A DNA stretch of 64,000 nt from Humulus lupulus (Eukaryota; Streptophyta; Magnoliopsida; Rosales; Cannabaceae): assembly GCF_963169125.1 (NCBI RefSeq), contig NC_084794.1, forward strand, positions 153,522,858-153,586,857. Reading direction: 5' to 3'. This document shows, piece after piece, positions 9,511-22,350 of the stretch; the stretch's first letter is position 1; each line of letters opens with the position of its first letter. The notes beneath the pieces are model-generated. The model made no database searches. It was not told where the DNA came from and saw nothing but the letters and a program-made list of their open reading frames with translations. Position numbers and translations under genes: made by a program.

Positions 9511-12500
9511 ATGGGATTATGGGATTCGCTTCTCAATTGGCTCCGGAGGTAACTCCTTTCTTCTTTTTCCTTTTATTTATCTTTTTAGGTTAAAATCGTG
9601 TCTTTCGTTTCAATTTCGTATTCAATTTTTGGTTTTTCCTACTCAAAGTATTCATTTTTATCCTTTGTGGAGAAGAAAATATTAGGATTTGGCACAACTT
9701 CATTTGTTTTTTTGGCCTGTATTATTGTGTCTAAATTTTCAACCTTTGTTGCATTTCTAAACGCTGAGTTTTGATTGTGAAGGATGTTTATAATGGATGT
9801 TAAGGCCTACCTACCTGTCTAGTTTTAGTGATGTAAACACAATAATTTCAAATTGGGTAATGGGTTTGACGATAAGGAGGTGAGAAATAGCAGAAAAGGT
9901 ATAGTATTTGAGAGCATAAGTTGCGAGAGCTGGTGGGAATTTCAGTTTTTTGTGTACCAATGTTATTAAGAAGCCATTAAAAGGCATATGCACAGTCCTC
10001 CAAGTTGGATTAGAGAGATTTCAGAATTTTTTGTTTGTTTTTTTTTTTGCAGTGATTTAACAACTAATCCCGATAATACTGAATCGGATTAGCTTAGAGG
10101 AAAAATCAGGATGTCTTATAATTAAACTTCTACTATTTCCAAGAATAAAACCAAAATTCATTGAAGTGACCAAAAGCCAAAAAAGTAAAGTTTACATGCC
10201 CTGAATATTCTGCAACTGAGGCACTATGCTGAATCTTAAATTATCTTTTCTTGAAAATCATGTGGATTATAATGGGATTTATAGCTCCTTGAGACAACAT
10301 ATATTATGCTGCAAAAATTCAGGAGATTGTGAACAAAAAAGAGGAGCAAAGTGTGCCTGCAAAGAAAGAGAGATAACTGTTGTGAGGAGGTACTAAAAGA
10401 GGACTAAAGTAATAATCTTTCCAATAATGATCAAATCTATGGAGATAGTAGCTCAGTACATTACAAGGGGTCTACTAGATTAAGTGGGCCGTTGAATAGG
10501 CATTGAACCATAGATTACCTTGGAGATTAGCTAATAGTAGTACATAAGCATTGGAAGGATTCATCTGACAGCTACTCCTTAAGAGTTGATATTCAGTTGT
10601 GGCCCAACATGTTACAAAATTATAGCTATAAGGGATGGGACTTAGCCAAGAAAGATGGCATTATGGAAATGATGTCTGATATGAGGAGTCTGTCCCCCAA
10701 CTTTGCGACAGGGTTGTTGTATAGAGGAGTCGATTACCTTAGTATCCATACTCTTTTATAACATAAAAGTGGACCTATGTTTCTAAAGCACATCTATATG
10801 TAGAAGAGATGGGAATCCAATACTAAAGGAGGTATAGTAGTTCAGTAGATTCCTGAGCAAAACAAAATCAGAAATTGGACAGATGGAATAACTTCGTTAT
10901 CCCTCTTTCTTTTAATTTTACATGTCTATATTGACTAACAATGGTTTGTACACAATACACTCATGCCTGGGTGATGATACTAACCAATGGCATATGGTGC
11001 GTACATTTTTTTCCCCATAATCTATGTTGTAAAGTATTTATAGCACAATTCTGTTCAAGTATGTAAAAATAAGTTAAATATGTATTTTTTGTGATCCAAT
11101 GTTTTGTATGAGTTTGTATAAACACGATTCCGTATTATTTTTCTGAAATCATAAACTTCTGAATAAAAATGATGTTTTTTCGTACAAATTAAGTTCATGT
11201 TTCCTTTGGGTTTAGTTCGTCTTTTTCGTTATTTCAGGCTACAATTGATCTTGCAATGAGTTCTGTCAGAATAATTGCTTGTTTAAGATGCTTAATTGGT
11301 TGAGCTGATTTTCATTCGCAGGGAGCTTTAGATAGAAAAGTTTTCATGTCTGTAAATCAGTTTGCTAACTTCTCTTATTCTTATCTCTGTATGTGTCAGT
11401 TTATTTTTTAAACAGGAAATGGAACTTTCATTGGTAGGGCTTCAGAATGCAGGAAAGACATCTCTTGTAAATTCCATCGCTGTAAGTAACCAAAAAGGGC
11501 TGCACAACTGTTTTGTATTTGGTAGTGGTGTTTTCTTCACATTAATCCTTTCATGTTTTGGCAGACTGGGGGCTACAGCGAGGACATGATTCCAACTGTA
11601 AGTATGTTTCAGTGATGGTTTTTTTTTTTTTTTTTTTGATGATGATGAGAATCTCTCTCTCTCACTCTCTCCTTTTGGATTACTTAATGAGTTTCTTTCT
11701 GAAAAAAGTTCTAACTGTTTGTTTGTCAATAAGATAAAGAAGGAATCATGGATTAAGCATTCAATGATACAAAGGTCTTATTCTATCAATACATAAATTA
11801 CCAGGTTGGATTCAACATGAGGAAAGTAACAAAGGGAAATGTGACAATTAAACTTTGGGACCTTGGAGGGCAAAGGAGGTTTCGGACAATGTGGGAGCGA
11901 TACTGTCGTGGTGTCTCTGCAATTGTGTAATTATTTCTCTTTTCAAATCTTTTATTTGTATGCTGCAACTTTCTTTTCCCTTAATATAATTCAGGTTGAT
12001 GCTACATGCTTTTAAAGAAACAAGTCATTGCTTGCATGTATTCAGACATTGAATTATGAATCATGTTAGCTAATACAGTGTTTCCTCTCTTGAATAAGTA
12101 GCACCCTGATTTTAATTTGTCAAGTTGGGCGACAGAAAAGCTAATGACTTTTCCTATCATCCTCTATTCAGGGTTTTAGGTAATGCAAACTATAGTAACG
12201 ACCCCGTGTTAATTACTGTATGCTCTACTGAAGTACATGGCTTGACTAGTGTTTTCCTGTCTGCCACATTCCATAATACACTTCATCATATATACTTTTG
12301 CTTGGTTATATTATTGTCATGTTTTTGCTTTTGCTGTGCATTCCCAAATTCATTCAGGTTCCCTCTTATACGGATTTCATGGCAGGTATGTTGTTGATGC
12401 TGCTGACAGAGACAGTGTTCCAATATCTCGAAGTGAGCTGCACGAACTTTTGACAAAACCTTCATTAATTGGGATTCCTTTACTTGTTCTGGGAAACAAA

Positions 12501-12782
12501 ATTGACAAATCAGAGGCTCTCGCCAAGCAAGCGTTGGTTGAACAATTGTGAGTTCTGGAAATCATATCATAATTGCTTGGTCGGTCAATCTGACTTCTAT
12601 ATAACTTGCCTTTGTTACGTATTTAAAATTCCTTTTTGTCCTGATTTTTCTTTTGGATGCTCAGAGGACTTGAATCATTGAAGGACAGAGAGGTTTGCTG
12701 CTATATGATTTCATGCAAGGATTCAATTAACATCGATGTGGTCATAGACTGGCTTATCAAACACTCAAAAACTGCTCAGTAG
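9511..12782 (+). CDS. ARL8: ARL8-type ADP-ribosylation factor-like GTPase, six exons
   Basis: This is the only intact host gene in the window. Six exons (9511-9548, 11400-11481, 11565-11597, 11805-11926, 12386-12547, 12665-12782) join in frame into 184 codons plus TAG, the usual ARL8 length. All introns are GT-AG, and intron 1 is 1851 bp. Visible GTPase motifs are the P-loop GLQNAGKTS (residues 26-34), switch I IPTVGFN (49-55), WDLGGQ with the catalytic Gln (69-74), GNKID (128-132) and ISCK (161-164). The N-terminus [12 protein letters not shown] is the amphipathic helix typical of ARL8, ahead of [14 protein letters not shown]. Family knowledge: ARL8 proteins are membrane-associated GTP switches linked to lysosome or vacuole traffic, and Arabidopsis ARL8 proteins support tobamovirus RNA replication together with TOM1. 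Exon 1 has 38 coding bases, so its ATG is placed by protein similarity and splice phase. No disabling change was seen. Confidence 0.97.
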
Positions 12783-13200
12783 ATTAGTTGCTTGGCACTG
12801 TGGGACTGGTGAAAATTCAAGCAGTATAGAAGGTCGAGCTGGTGACCTGAGAAGAAATTGCTGAAAGAAAGTCCTTCGTGCTAGATTCTGAGATGTTGGG
12901 TTTAGCACTACTCGAATTATGTGTTGATGTTGTATAGTACTTGAACGGTAAGGCAAGGGTTTCATGTATTGCTTTATTGACGCCCCCTTTTTTTTTTGGT
13001 TACCAAGTAATATGTTCGATTTTGTTGGCCGAATATTATTTTTGGCTTTTACTTTGTTTCATTCTTTTCTTAATTTAATAGTTTTATTGGATGTACTGCT
13101 TAATTATCCATTGTTTCAGTATCATTACGATCGAAATAATACCGTAACCCAGTTTCAATTATTTCTTGCAAATCTGTAACTATGGAACGAACTATTGGAG
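12783..13200 (+). other. Probable 3' UTR and downstream flank of ARL8
   Basis: T-rich sequence follows the TAG without any coding frame of note. AATAAT-like signals occur (for example near 13,134), but the poly(A) site cannot be fixed from sequence alone. The 82- and 71-codon frames around here are T-rich noise. Confidence 0.4.
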
Positions 13201-13606
13201 GATTCTATTATGAGATGAGATGTTATCAACTTATTTAGTAAGATATCTATTTCTTTCATTTTCTTATTTCTATATAAAATTAAATAAATGAACGGTGAAA
13301 ATTACATCGTTTATTAAACTTATAAATATACAAGTGTTACAAGTTTTATTCTTGCCATGTTTACTCCCTTGGCCTTCAGTTGTACCTATTCTCTCCATTA
13401 GCCTCTTCGCTGCATAATGGAGGGACCATTTTGCTTTCATCGGGAATTCCTTTTGTTTTTCAACATTCGTTCGAGGCATAGTTAAGACAATACCTTGTTG
13501 TAAATGTAAAGAGATGACTATCAAGATAAATTGAAGAAAGAAAAAAAAAAACCCCGAACAGTTGATAATCATCTATATTGGTATATATAAAAAATAATTA
13601 TAAAAT

Positions 13607-14596
13607 AGGAAAATATTAGTTTTGCTCCTGTGTTTTTCCCGAATACTCAATCCACCCATTTGTTTTATTAAATGACAATCCAAATCCTGCGTTTTGCAAA
13701 ACATATCAAAATAGTATCCTGAACTTAATTTTGGTCATAAATTTTTTTAATATAACTAAAATACCTTCAAATTTTATTATGTATTGAATTTTAAGTTACC
13801 CTTAACAAATTTTATATATTAAAAATAAAAAAAATGTAAATTTTAATTTATAAAAATATGTTAATTCTAAAAATGTAATTGAATCCCAAATTAAAATTTT
13901 CTCAAAAAGAGAATCTAAAAATTAAACTCAAACCAACAATTTCAAACCTAAAATTTTTAACTAATAAAAACATAAAAATAAAATCTAAAAGAATGTTCAT
14001 CTTCTTTTCTGAACAAGAACCCTCAAACCCTTGAATTTTTGTTCTTGAGTTCATCTTGTTGAACCCAAATTTAAGAAGAAGAAAAAACTCCATCAACATC
14101 ACAAATCAAAATACAAAACCCATCACAAAAACCAATATATTTCACCTATTCCATACCAAATTTCGTACACAAATCATGAATAAAAATGTCAAAAATCTAG
14201 CAAAAACATGAACGAAACCCAATATTTGCTTCACCACAACCAAGCTTTGTCTCAATCAAACCATTATCATATTTAAAAAATTGTTTGACCAAAATTGGAC
14301 TCAGGGTATCATTTTGTTACATTTTGCAAAATGCGAAATCCAAATTGTCATTTAACAAAATAGAGGATCCGATCGGTAACTTTTACAAAACAGATAGTCC
14401 AAAATAGTATTTACCCTTAAAATATTTATGCTTTTTTTTTTCTTATTTCAAAGGTTTTTATAATTATTTTGTTATTTTATAATTAATTTAATTTGTTTTA
14501 ATATTTGAAAACATAGGCTCTGAATTTTCATTTAACGAAATCCTAGAACTGGTGGAGTATTCAGAAAAAACATATGGGCCAAACTAGTATTTTCCC
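13607..14596. mobile_element. Non-autonomous Mutator-like element with long TIRs
   Basis: The left end (aGGAAAATATTAGTTTTGCTC) and the right end read on the other strand (GGGAAAATACTAGTTTGGCC) are inverted copies. The similarity continues through GAATACTC and TTAAATGA. The 9-bp flanks TTATAAAAT (13,598-13,606) and AAATAAAAT (14,597-14,605) match at 7 of 9 positions, as expected for an old Mutator-type duplication. A second inverted copy of the left arm ends at about 14,416 (GGGTAAATACTATTTTGGAC on the minus strand), so one element may be nested in or fused to another. No transposase is encoded. The interior (13,750-14,270) is AT-rich filler. Confidence 0.6.
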
Positions 14597-14605
14597 AAAT
14601 AAAAT

Positions 14606-15043
14606 ACATGGTAAATGTGAATCCTATATATTCCTATGTAATGCTATGGTAGGGCATTATTAGGTGGAAATTTGATATTTGTTTTTTTTTGTCATATAAT
14701 GTTTATAAATTTTAGGGGATCAATTTTGTCCCAATCCTAAAAAAACTATTTTTGTATCGTTTTTATATTTTACACATTGAATGTACGCACGGACGAAGCT
14801 AAGTTTATAGGAAGAGGGCCTTGTTCTCATTAATATTTTTTTATAAGAAAAAAGATACTTTATTTCTTTCTTTTTCTGAGTTTTATTTAAAAATTATACT
14901 TTCGACCTCCGTAAAAAAAATTAGTGTCATTTTGCCTCCATCCATCCCTGATGTTCATCTTGATATATCTAAAAGATAAGGGAGTGTAAATATTTTGAAA
15001 CAAACATGCTATTCGAGTTGTAGGGTAGTTATAGGATAAGAAC
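14606..15043. other. Intergenic, nothing recognised
   Basis: AT-rich stretch between the Mutator-like element and the Tat-type LTR. It has no coding frame or repeat ends that I can support. Confidence 0.4.
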
Positions 15044-15880
15044 TGTTACACCCAGATTTTAAGAATGAGAACCTTGATCTTGAAATTCAGGCTCGTAAGG
15101 TTTAAGCTCGAAATAGACACGGTCATCATGTGATCCACAAGTCAGAGATAGTTTCGTTGTAAGTGACAGACCTCGTGAGCTCGAGGATTATGTAGCCTCG
15201 AAGGTGCTCCGAGCTTATAAGTTAGGCTCGCAACTCACAATAGAAAGGGTTCAATACTTGTATAAACTTCTTGATTCATCTCTTGCCCTCAGACAAGATG
15301 GTTCGAGCTCGAGAGCTGTAAGTTCGAAGGGGATGGAAGCGTCAATGATTACTTGTTGGGAGCATAAGCGAACCAAGATGACGAGCTCGTAATAGGCAAG
15401 CGGTCTTGAAGGCACATGGATCTAGTGTCTAAGCTCGTCAGCTGTGTGTGAATGTATTTATTGTTATAAATTCCCTATGTTTAAGGGATCTAATGTAATT
15501 CTTTATTAAATCCCACATGTTATGGGATATTACTGTGTATGTAGTAACTAATGCATTTAATGGAATTATATTATTTCATTTATAGAATATCTTCCCGAAA
15601 TATGTGGGAAGCAATTCAGAAAACCCCTCTATAAATAGAGTGGGATAATTCATTTGGAAGGGACCGAAATATTGAGATTTGGAGAGTAAACTCTGATCAA
15701 TTGCTTCTTGAAAGCTCCAGGGAATTCCAAAAGAGTCAATAATATAGACTCGTGGACTAGGCAGATTTTAACTGTTGAACCACGTAAAAGACCTTGTCTA
15801 CATTCTTTTTATTTACTTCCTTTGGTATATTTTTGTTTAATTACTCTTCTTTCTTAAGTTGACGAAAAACAGTGTCAACA
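15044..15880 (+). repeat. 5' LTR of Tat-type gypsy element, 837 bp
   Basis: The LTR begins TGTTACACCCAG and ends GTGTCAACA. A TATA box (CTATAAATAG, 15,629-15,638) sits about 240 bp before the end, and the gag region follows downstream. The bases after the LTR (gtttggtcctttcattgagag) are the likely primer binding region, though I could not match them to a specific tRNA. No 3' partner LTR is present, because the element is cut off at about 22,350. Confidence 0.75.
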
Positions 15881-15952
15881 GTTTGGTCCTTTCATTGAGA
15901 GCTATTAAACAAGACGTGAGCCTATTTAGTTAGAGAGCCTCTCGAATCATCA

Positions 15953-17930
15953 ATGGCCACTGCAAGCAATCCCAATAAACCTGAGGAGGAAATTCCTTGT
16001 GATGAGGATTACCCAAGGCAGCCTAGAAAGCAACCTATGGCGGATCCCAATCCCAAAGAAAGGAGCGACTCATCCAACCCTTGAGGACCGCCTGCCCCCA
16101 GGCCCGATGAAGACATGTATTACAATCCTGAAAGGTATGCTCCAATTGTGGAACTTGAAAATTACCAACTGCGCAAACAGTTGGCAGAAGCAATGAAACG
16201 CAATGAAGAACTAGCTAGACTAGCTGCTGGCACCCAGGCCCCTCCTCGAAGGCCTAGGGGACATCCTTGTAAGAACACGACTGCCAGAAGGGCAAAGCAG
16301 GCGCCGCCACCAGCGTCCCAGCCTATTCGGCCAAGATCCCGGAGGAGCAACCAGGCTGAGGGTACCACCAACCCGAATGTAGAAGCACAAACAAGAACAG
16401 GGAATAACCGAGCCCCCTCAGTGGCTTGGACCCCAAATCCTAGTGCTGCACAGAACGTCCCAGAGCCTGATCGGGCAAATTTGGGATCGTCTAGGCCCAA
16501 CAATGGGAGACAGCCAATAAGGCATCCCTTGCCGGTTCAGGAAGTTCTGTGACCTACCCATCAAGATAGGAATCGACGGGCTAGGCACGAACAAGGAGAA
16601 GCTGCTCGAAATCGCAGGGCTCCTCAACCTACGAGAAGCCAAATGTCACGATCACAAACTGCTGGGACAAGGAGGCCACCACGAGAACCATCTCGTAATA
16701 ATCGAGCAGCAAGCTATGTAAGTGAAAGCTCATATTACACTAGGTCTGTGAGCATTTACGACACGGAACCAAGGAATGCCGGGAATTGAGGAGATCACCC
16801 TAATCTACAGGAACACTTAAACCATAATCGGGGACGTGATAATCCCCTGAACCCAGATCTATGAGATCATCTAAATGGTCGCAAACAACCGATTTACAAT
16901 TCTGCACTGAGACAGGGACCTGGAGTTGTTATCAACGATAACTAGCCCCTCAGGTCCAGGCTAGGCCTCCCATATATCTAGTCCAAGAAAGGATTGAATA
17001 GTTGGAGAGAGCATTCAGGCTTTTACAGAACGAGCGTAGCCGGGAAAGGGATGAAGAGTTCGATGAGGAGCTCGAGCCATTCGCCCCACATATCTCCAAC
17101 ACTCCGCTTCCTCAGGGGTTTAGAATTCCTCATGTCCCGCCATTCGATGGAAATTTAGGTCCATATAGCCATCTAAGCATGTTCAACACTATTATACGAG
17201 CTAGCAATGTGGGATACGAGCTCAGATGTATGCTGTTCCCAGCCACACTCACAGGACCAGCAAAAAGCTGGTTTGAAAAGTTCAAAAGGAATTCAATCGT
17301 GTCCTGGGATCAATTGTCAAGAGATTTCAAAAAAAAACTATTTAAAGCTATGGTTGGCATTAGGCCCAAAGCCTCAGCCCTGACCAATGTCCGGCAACAA
17401 CCAAACGGGTCACTAAAAGGTTACCTCACAAGGTTCAACTTAGAAGTGGCTTGAGCTCGAGATGTCAACGATAGTGATCACTTAATGGCAGTTCGAGCTG
17501 GTGTAATGCCAGGAAGCCCTCTCTGGGAAGACTTGCAAAGGAAACCTGTCAGGACGTTAACTGAGTTCAATCGATGAGCCCAGAGGTTTGTCAATGTAGA
17601 AGAGGCGAGGTCAGCATTGAACATGACCTTCCTGCCCATAACTACAATGACAAACGCGAACTCTGTGTCAACCTCGGCAGACCCGCCAACTTTGAAACCC
17701 CCCGGGGACAACTCTTCCAAAAGGAAGAAAAACGAAGGGAATAGCCTCGAAGTAGATGGGGGAAATAAGAAAAAAGGGGAAAGATACTTCTCCATATACA
17801 AAGTGTATATTGAGCTCAATGAGTCTTGGGAGAACATCTACCTGGCTAATGAAAACCAGGTCCCATTCAGACAACCTGACCCCATGAGGAACCAAAAAGC
17901 GAAAAGAGATTCTAGTAAATAATGTAGATT
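15953..17930 (+). pseudogene. Tat-type gypsy gag, broken
   Basis: A start at 15,953 (MATASNPNKPEEE) opens a gag region interrupted by stops and frame changes. The best part is 17,002-17,454: a 150-codon frame with the retrotransposon gag core (PPFDGNLGPYSHLSMF, then GPAKSWFEKF) that ends in an in-frame stop. The same frame picks up again through 17,580 and 17,620-17,922. A Pro/Arg/Asn-rich linker precedes the core (16,115-16,552). Gag would form the capsid of the virus-like particle. The size and order fit the Tat group (Ogre/Retand type) of Ty3/gypsy. No CCHC knuckle was found intact. Many stops are TGA or TAG at former CGA or CAG codons, which points to C-to-T decay. Confidence 0.75.
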
Positions 17931-17939
17931 TCACCGGGA

Positions 17940-18992
17940 TATCGTACATACAACCGATGAGTATTAACAGTTAAAAGACGAGATCGAAGGATTGATCTCG
18001 AGGGGTTATTTCGGACAATATGTGAGAAACCAAAATCCCAACCAGGCTTCTACCAGCCAAAGGGCAGTAGCTGCACCACCTGCCCAGAATAGTAACTCCC
18101 AACCTCGGGAGGATGAGCGACCCCCTTCGATTGATGGAGAAGATGTCATAACCATCTTGGGGGGACCCCATATCGCAGGATCGGGCAGGAACGCCCAAAA
18201 GAGATGTAAATGAGCTCAAGACAGATGACAGTTCTCCCTGCGAACCCGAACCAAGAGCTCCAAAACAACAAAGGGTTGAAACTCAACCTATAACCATCAC
18301 TGAAGAAGATTTATCTCATGTCCAATTTCCCCATAACGACCCCCTGGTCATAACCCTCCATCTCGTTAACAAGAGGGTACACTGAGTCCTGATTGATAAC
18401 GGAAGCTCGGTGAATATCCTCTATAAAGCCAATCTAGAAAAGATGGAACTCGTGCTTCGCGGCCTAAAGGCCTGTGCAACCATGCTGTACGGTTTTTCAG
18501 GAGAAGGGATTGCCTGCATGAGATCCATTGAACTCCCTGTGACCTTGGGAGACTATCCAGTCTCTGTAACCAAGATGATGGAGTTCGTCATGGTGGATCT
18601 TCCATCTGCCTACAATGTACTGCTCGGGAGACTCGCCCTAGTTGGGCTGGGGGTAGTATCATCTGTTAGACATTTGGCCATCGAGTTCCCGACTTCTAGT
18701 GGCATCGAGACTTTGAAAGGGGACCAACTTGCGGGGAGGGAGTGCTATCGCATTTTCGTTAGAAGGAAGAAACAAACAAGTGCACAAGCATTTGTGATAA
18801 TACAGAACAAGGACGGAACGATCTTCGAGATAGATGAAGAGAACGACCCCAGAATAGAGGAAAGGATTGATCTCGAACCTCTAGAAGAGCTCAAGTAGGT
18901 CAAGCTCGAAGAAGTCGATCCCACAAAGATGGTGAAGGTGGGTAAGAATCTTTCTGAAAAAGTGAAATAGCAATTCATTCGCTTCTTAAAAG
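17940..18992 (+). pseudogene. Tat-type gypsy aspartic protease region
   Basis: After gag the same strand encodes a retropepsin-like domain. The active-site segment reads VLIDNGSSVNIL (about 18,389-18,424), with the Asp kept and a DNGSS form common in Tat/Athila elements. A 162-codon frame follows (18,410-18,898), including the second hydrophobic strand NVLLGRLAL. One in-frame stop (TGA at about 18,382) precedes the active site. The protease would cut the gag-pol polyprotein. The frame is then cut at 18,997 by the solo LTR and resumes as RT after 21,206, so the two halves are parts of one pol. Confidence 0.75.
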
Positions 18993-18997
18993 AGAAC

Positions 18998-21201
18998 TGT
19001 AACGCCCTACTACCTTAGAGCCATTACTAGGTGAGTTTAAAAACGTGCTTTTGACTCGCTAATCAAGGTTTTAGGTCAAACAGTGTAATTAAGCCGTAAA
19101 CAAAGGAAAAAAAACATCAGAGATAGAGATCTTTCATAGTAAATCATAAAAGTATGACACCTGGGATCCCAAAATACAGTTTAGAAATAATTACAACATA
19201 AAAACTGTACTAAGTCGGCTAAACGACAAAATTCAAGTTCATTTACAAGCATCTCCCAAAATCCTCTGGCTGTGGCAGTCAGGCTGGCCAAACATGTACA
19301 CGCCGCCTCACGCCAGCTGTACTCATGGTTGGTTGATCTTTTCCTTACCCTTACCTGCACCACAGAGCATCTGTGAGCCAAAGCCCAGCAAGAAAACTCA
19401 CAAACAGATAACATATGCAATACATAAATCAAGCATATAAACAGGCCAGTAATGGCTAAACACATACGGCCTAGCCGTCCCAGGCGTTTACCAAGCCCTG
19501 GGTTCGCAGACCACGCCGTGAGGATATCCCAGGTATCCTTTTAGGGACCCGCCCTGGCAGCTCGCGCTGTACGTGCTCAACGCTGCTCCCGGCCCTTTGC
19601 CGTTCTCGGCCTTGCACTCAACGTGCCTAACGCCGTTCCCGGCCCCTCGCCGTTCTCGATCTACACCGTTCCCAGCTCTTGCCGTTCACTCTTAGAGTAA
19701 CACACATAGCATAACAAGCAAGTACAGAATTCCAGCATAAACAGATAAAGGGCTATGCCCTGCAATTCTAACATACTGGGCCCGGCCCTGCATAACAATT
19801 TCATTCAAACACATTGGGCTCAACCCTGCACACAAGCTCAATGGGAACAAGGGTTTTCTTACCCGAGTTCCGAGCTTTCTGAGCACCAATGCCCCGAGCA
19901 CAGTCCTCTAACGTGAGCCTCGCTGAAATCCTAGCCACAACACATTAACAATGTCCATCCATCAAATTCTAATCCAATAAATAACTTCGAGCCATAACCC
20001 CAACCTCCGGGACCTTGAATTCTATCGATCCAGGTGATAAAATCCATCCCGAGCCTTACCCCTTAAGTTCCCAAGCCTAAATACCCTTAAAACCTCAGAT
20101 TGGCACTAAGGGCCGCGACCCCACTCACAAGAGCCGCAGCTAGCCTCGAAACAGAGGCTAGCACCTCACTGACCCCCACACGGGCCGCGGCGCGCATGAA
20201 CCTCTTGGCCTCCCATGGCCGCGCGCACACGCGGGCCGCGGCGCACCCCTCCTAGGGCCGCGACACTCTACACCGAACCCAGATTTTTACACCATTTTTC
20301 TAACCCTTTCCCCAAGACAATTCATCCTAAAACTTGACTAACATTCCCAGATATCCAGCACAGTTATTCCAGCTCAGAAACAACATCAAGACCCCATTAA
20401 AATATGCTCCAAAACTCAGCTAGAACACCCAAGGATAAAACAAGCTTAGCTAACATGCAATCCCCTATAACCAGCAGAAATTTAAGACTAAACCTTAGTA
20501 ATTAGAGCTTACCTTGCAGAGCTTAGTCCCTGAGTTTGATCCCCAATCCCCAAGCTTCAAGTTCCTAGAGTATCCCAGCTGAAATCCCTTTAATTCCTAG
20601 CCAATTCCTTTGAGTTCCCTTTGAGTTTTGCCTTAGAGAGTGAAAGAGAGAGAGACAAGAGCTATCTTCAGTTCAAAGGAAAATATGTGTCGGTTTCCTC
20701 AAGTTTCTAAACAATTCTCCCTTTTTGTTTTATTTGACTTATGTCTAAAGGGTTACCTCAAGGCTCGGGGTACCAAAACGTTCCCGAGGGCAAAATGGTA
20801 AATTTCCCAAATATTCCCGTCTAGACATTCTATCCTCAAATATATCTCCAAATATTTATTTTCATGTCCCGATAACCCCATAATCATCTAATACCCAAAT
20901 TACCCCTCGACTCGCCCCGAGTCCGAATCTTAACCCCGTTGTGACTCTCTGGCTAACCGCTCCCCAGGACTGTCTCGGATCGTGCTGTACAGACATATCA
21001 CATATATACAACATTTATCTTATTTATCACACTTATGCCCCAAATATCCAGACGGGGCCCACATGCTCATTTAACTCAATTAAACATGCATCATAATCAT
21101 ATATACACATAAATCCACATATAAACATATTAAACCACGTATTGCCCTCCAGGCACACTAATCAAGGCCCTAAGCCTGATTAGCAAATTCGGGTCGTTAC
21201 A
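18998..21201 (-). mobile_element. Solo LTR, 2204 bp, TSD AGAAC, inside Tat-type pol
   Basis: On the plus strand it runs from TGTAACGCCC to CGTTACA, flanked by a perfect AGAAC duplication (18,993-18,997 and 21,202-21,206). Orientation is minus, by comparison with the LTR next to the primer binding site of element C. It contains a minisatellite of CCGTTCTCGGCC-like units (about 19,575-19,690) and five to six GCCGCGGC-type palindromes (20,108-20,262). No internal retrotransposon region lies inside, so it is a solo LTR. It interrupts the host element between protease and RT, so it is younger than that element. Confidence 0.9.
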
Positions 21202-21206
21202 AGAAC

Positions 21207-22350
21207 CATGATGTATTCGCATGGTAGCATTCAGACATGGTGGGAATAAGTCCAAATGTCATAAGCCATGTACTTAACATCAACAAGAGCTTCCCCCCGA
21301 AGCAGCAAAAATGAAGACTCCTGGATGACAATAGAAAAAAGGCCCTAAAGGAAGAAGTCGACATGTTAAAGGCAAATCGATCCATACGAGATGCCTTCTA
21401 TCCTGATTGGATTGCCAACCCAGCATTGGTTCCAAAACCCAATGGAACGTGGCGAACCTGCATCGACTATACCAACCTTAACAAGGCGTTCCCCAAGGAT
21501 TATTTTCCCTTACCTCAGATCGATTAGCTCGTAGATGCTACAGCAGGTCATGGTCCCATGTCGTTCATGGACGCCTATTCTGGATATAACCAGATCGCCA
21601 TGCATGCACCTGACCAAGAGCATACGAGCTTTGTAACCGATAAGGGACTATACTGCTACAATGTCATTCCTTTCAGGCTTAAAAACGCTGGAGCAACATA
21701 CTAAAGACTCGTGAACAGAATGTTCTCTGAGCAGATAGGTAATAACATGGAAGTTTATGTTGACGACATGCTAGTCAAGTCCAAACACAACGATAACCGT
21801 GTGGATGACCTCGAAGAATGCTTTGTCGTATTACGAAAATATAACATGAAACTCAACCCACAAAAATGCTCTTTCGGAGCATCTTTGGGAAAGTTTCTAG
21901 GTTTTATAGTAAATGAGTGAGGGATAGAGGTTAATCCTGACAAGGTCAAGGCATTGATTGATATGCCCTCACCTCGAAAGCATAAAGATGTCCAAAGTTT
22001 AACTGGACGGATGGCGGCATTAAATAGGTTTGTTTCAAAATCTACAGACTGCTGTCTTCCTTTCTTCAACCTTTTGTGAGGAGGCAAAAATTTCAAATGG
22101 ATAGACGAATGCGAGCTCGCATTCCAGGATTTGAAGAAACACCTCGCAGAACCTCCGGTCTTGTCAAAACCAATCACAGGAGAAGTCTTATACTTGTATC
22201 TCGCTACTACCGAGCACGCTATAAGTGTTGTGCTCGTCCGAGTAGACAAGAAGGTACAAAAACCAGTGTATTATGCCAGCAAAAGGTTACTGGGGGCAGA
22301 ATCGAGATACCCTTTAATGGAAAAGCTGGCTCTTTTCTTTTGCATACTTT
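21207..22350 (+). pseudogene. Tat-type gypsy reverse transcriptase and start of RNase H
   Basis: This continues the pol interrupted by the solo LTR. RT motifs appear in order: a WRTCIDYTNLNKA segment (about 21,450), DAYSGYNQI (about 21,570), and the catalytic YVDDMLVKS (about 21,757-21,783). These are followed by KCSFG and GFIVNE, and then by an RNase H start (VYYASKRLLGAESRYP, about 22,265-22,312). Stops break the frame at about 21,525, 21,701, 21,918 and 22,077. Function would be cDNA synthesis. Similarity stops at about 22,350, where an unrelated coiled-coil sequence begins; RNase H end, integrase and 3' LTR are missing. Confidence 0.85.

Noticed and set aside
11442..11729. Minus-strand frame across ARL8 exons 2 and 3
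   Set aside because: Shadow of the ARL8 coding and intron sequence.
13270..13572. 100-codon minus-strand frame downstream of ARL8
   Set aside because: The middle part (KQKEFPMKAKWSLHYAAKRL) looks less random than its surroundings and a splice acceptor is possible, but no partner exons or known domain were seen.
15039..15043. AGAAC before the 15,044 LTR, the same pentamer as the TSD at 18,993 and 21,202
   Set aside because: A 5-bp match between unrelated insertions is plausible by chance; the partner flank of the 15,044 element is missing.
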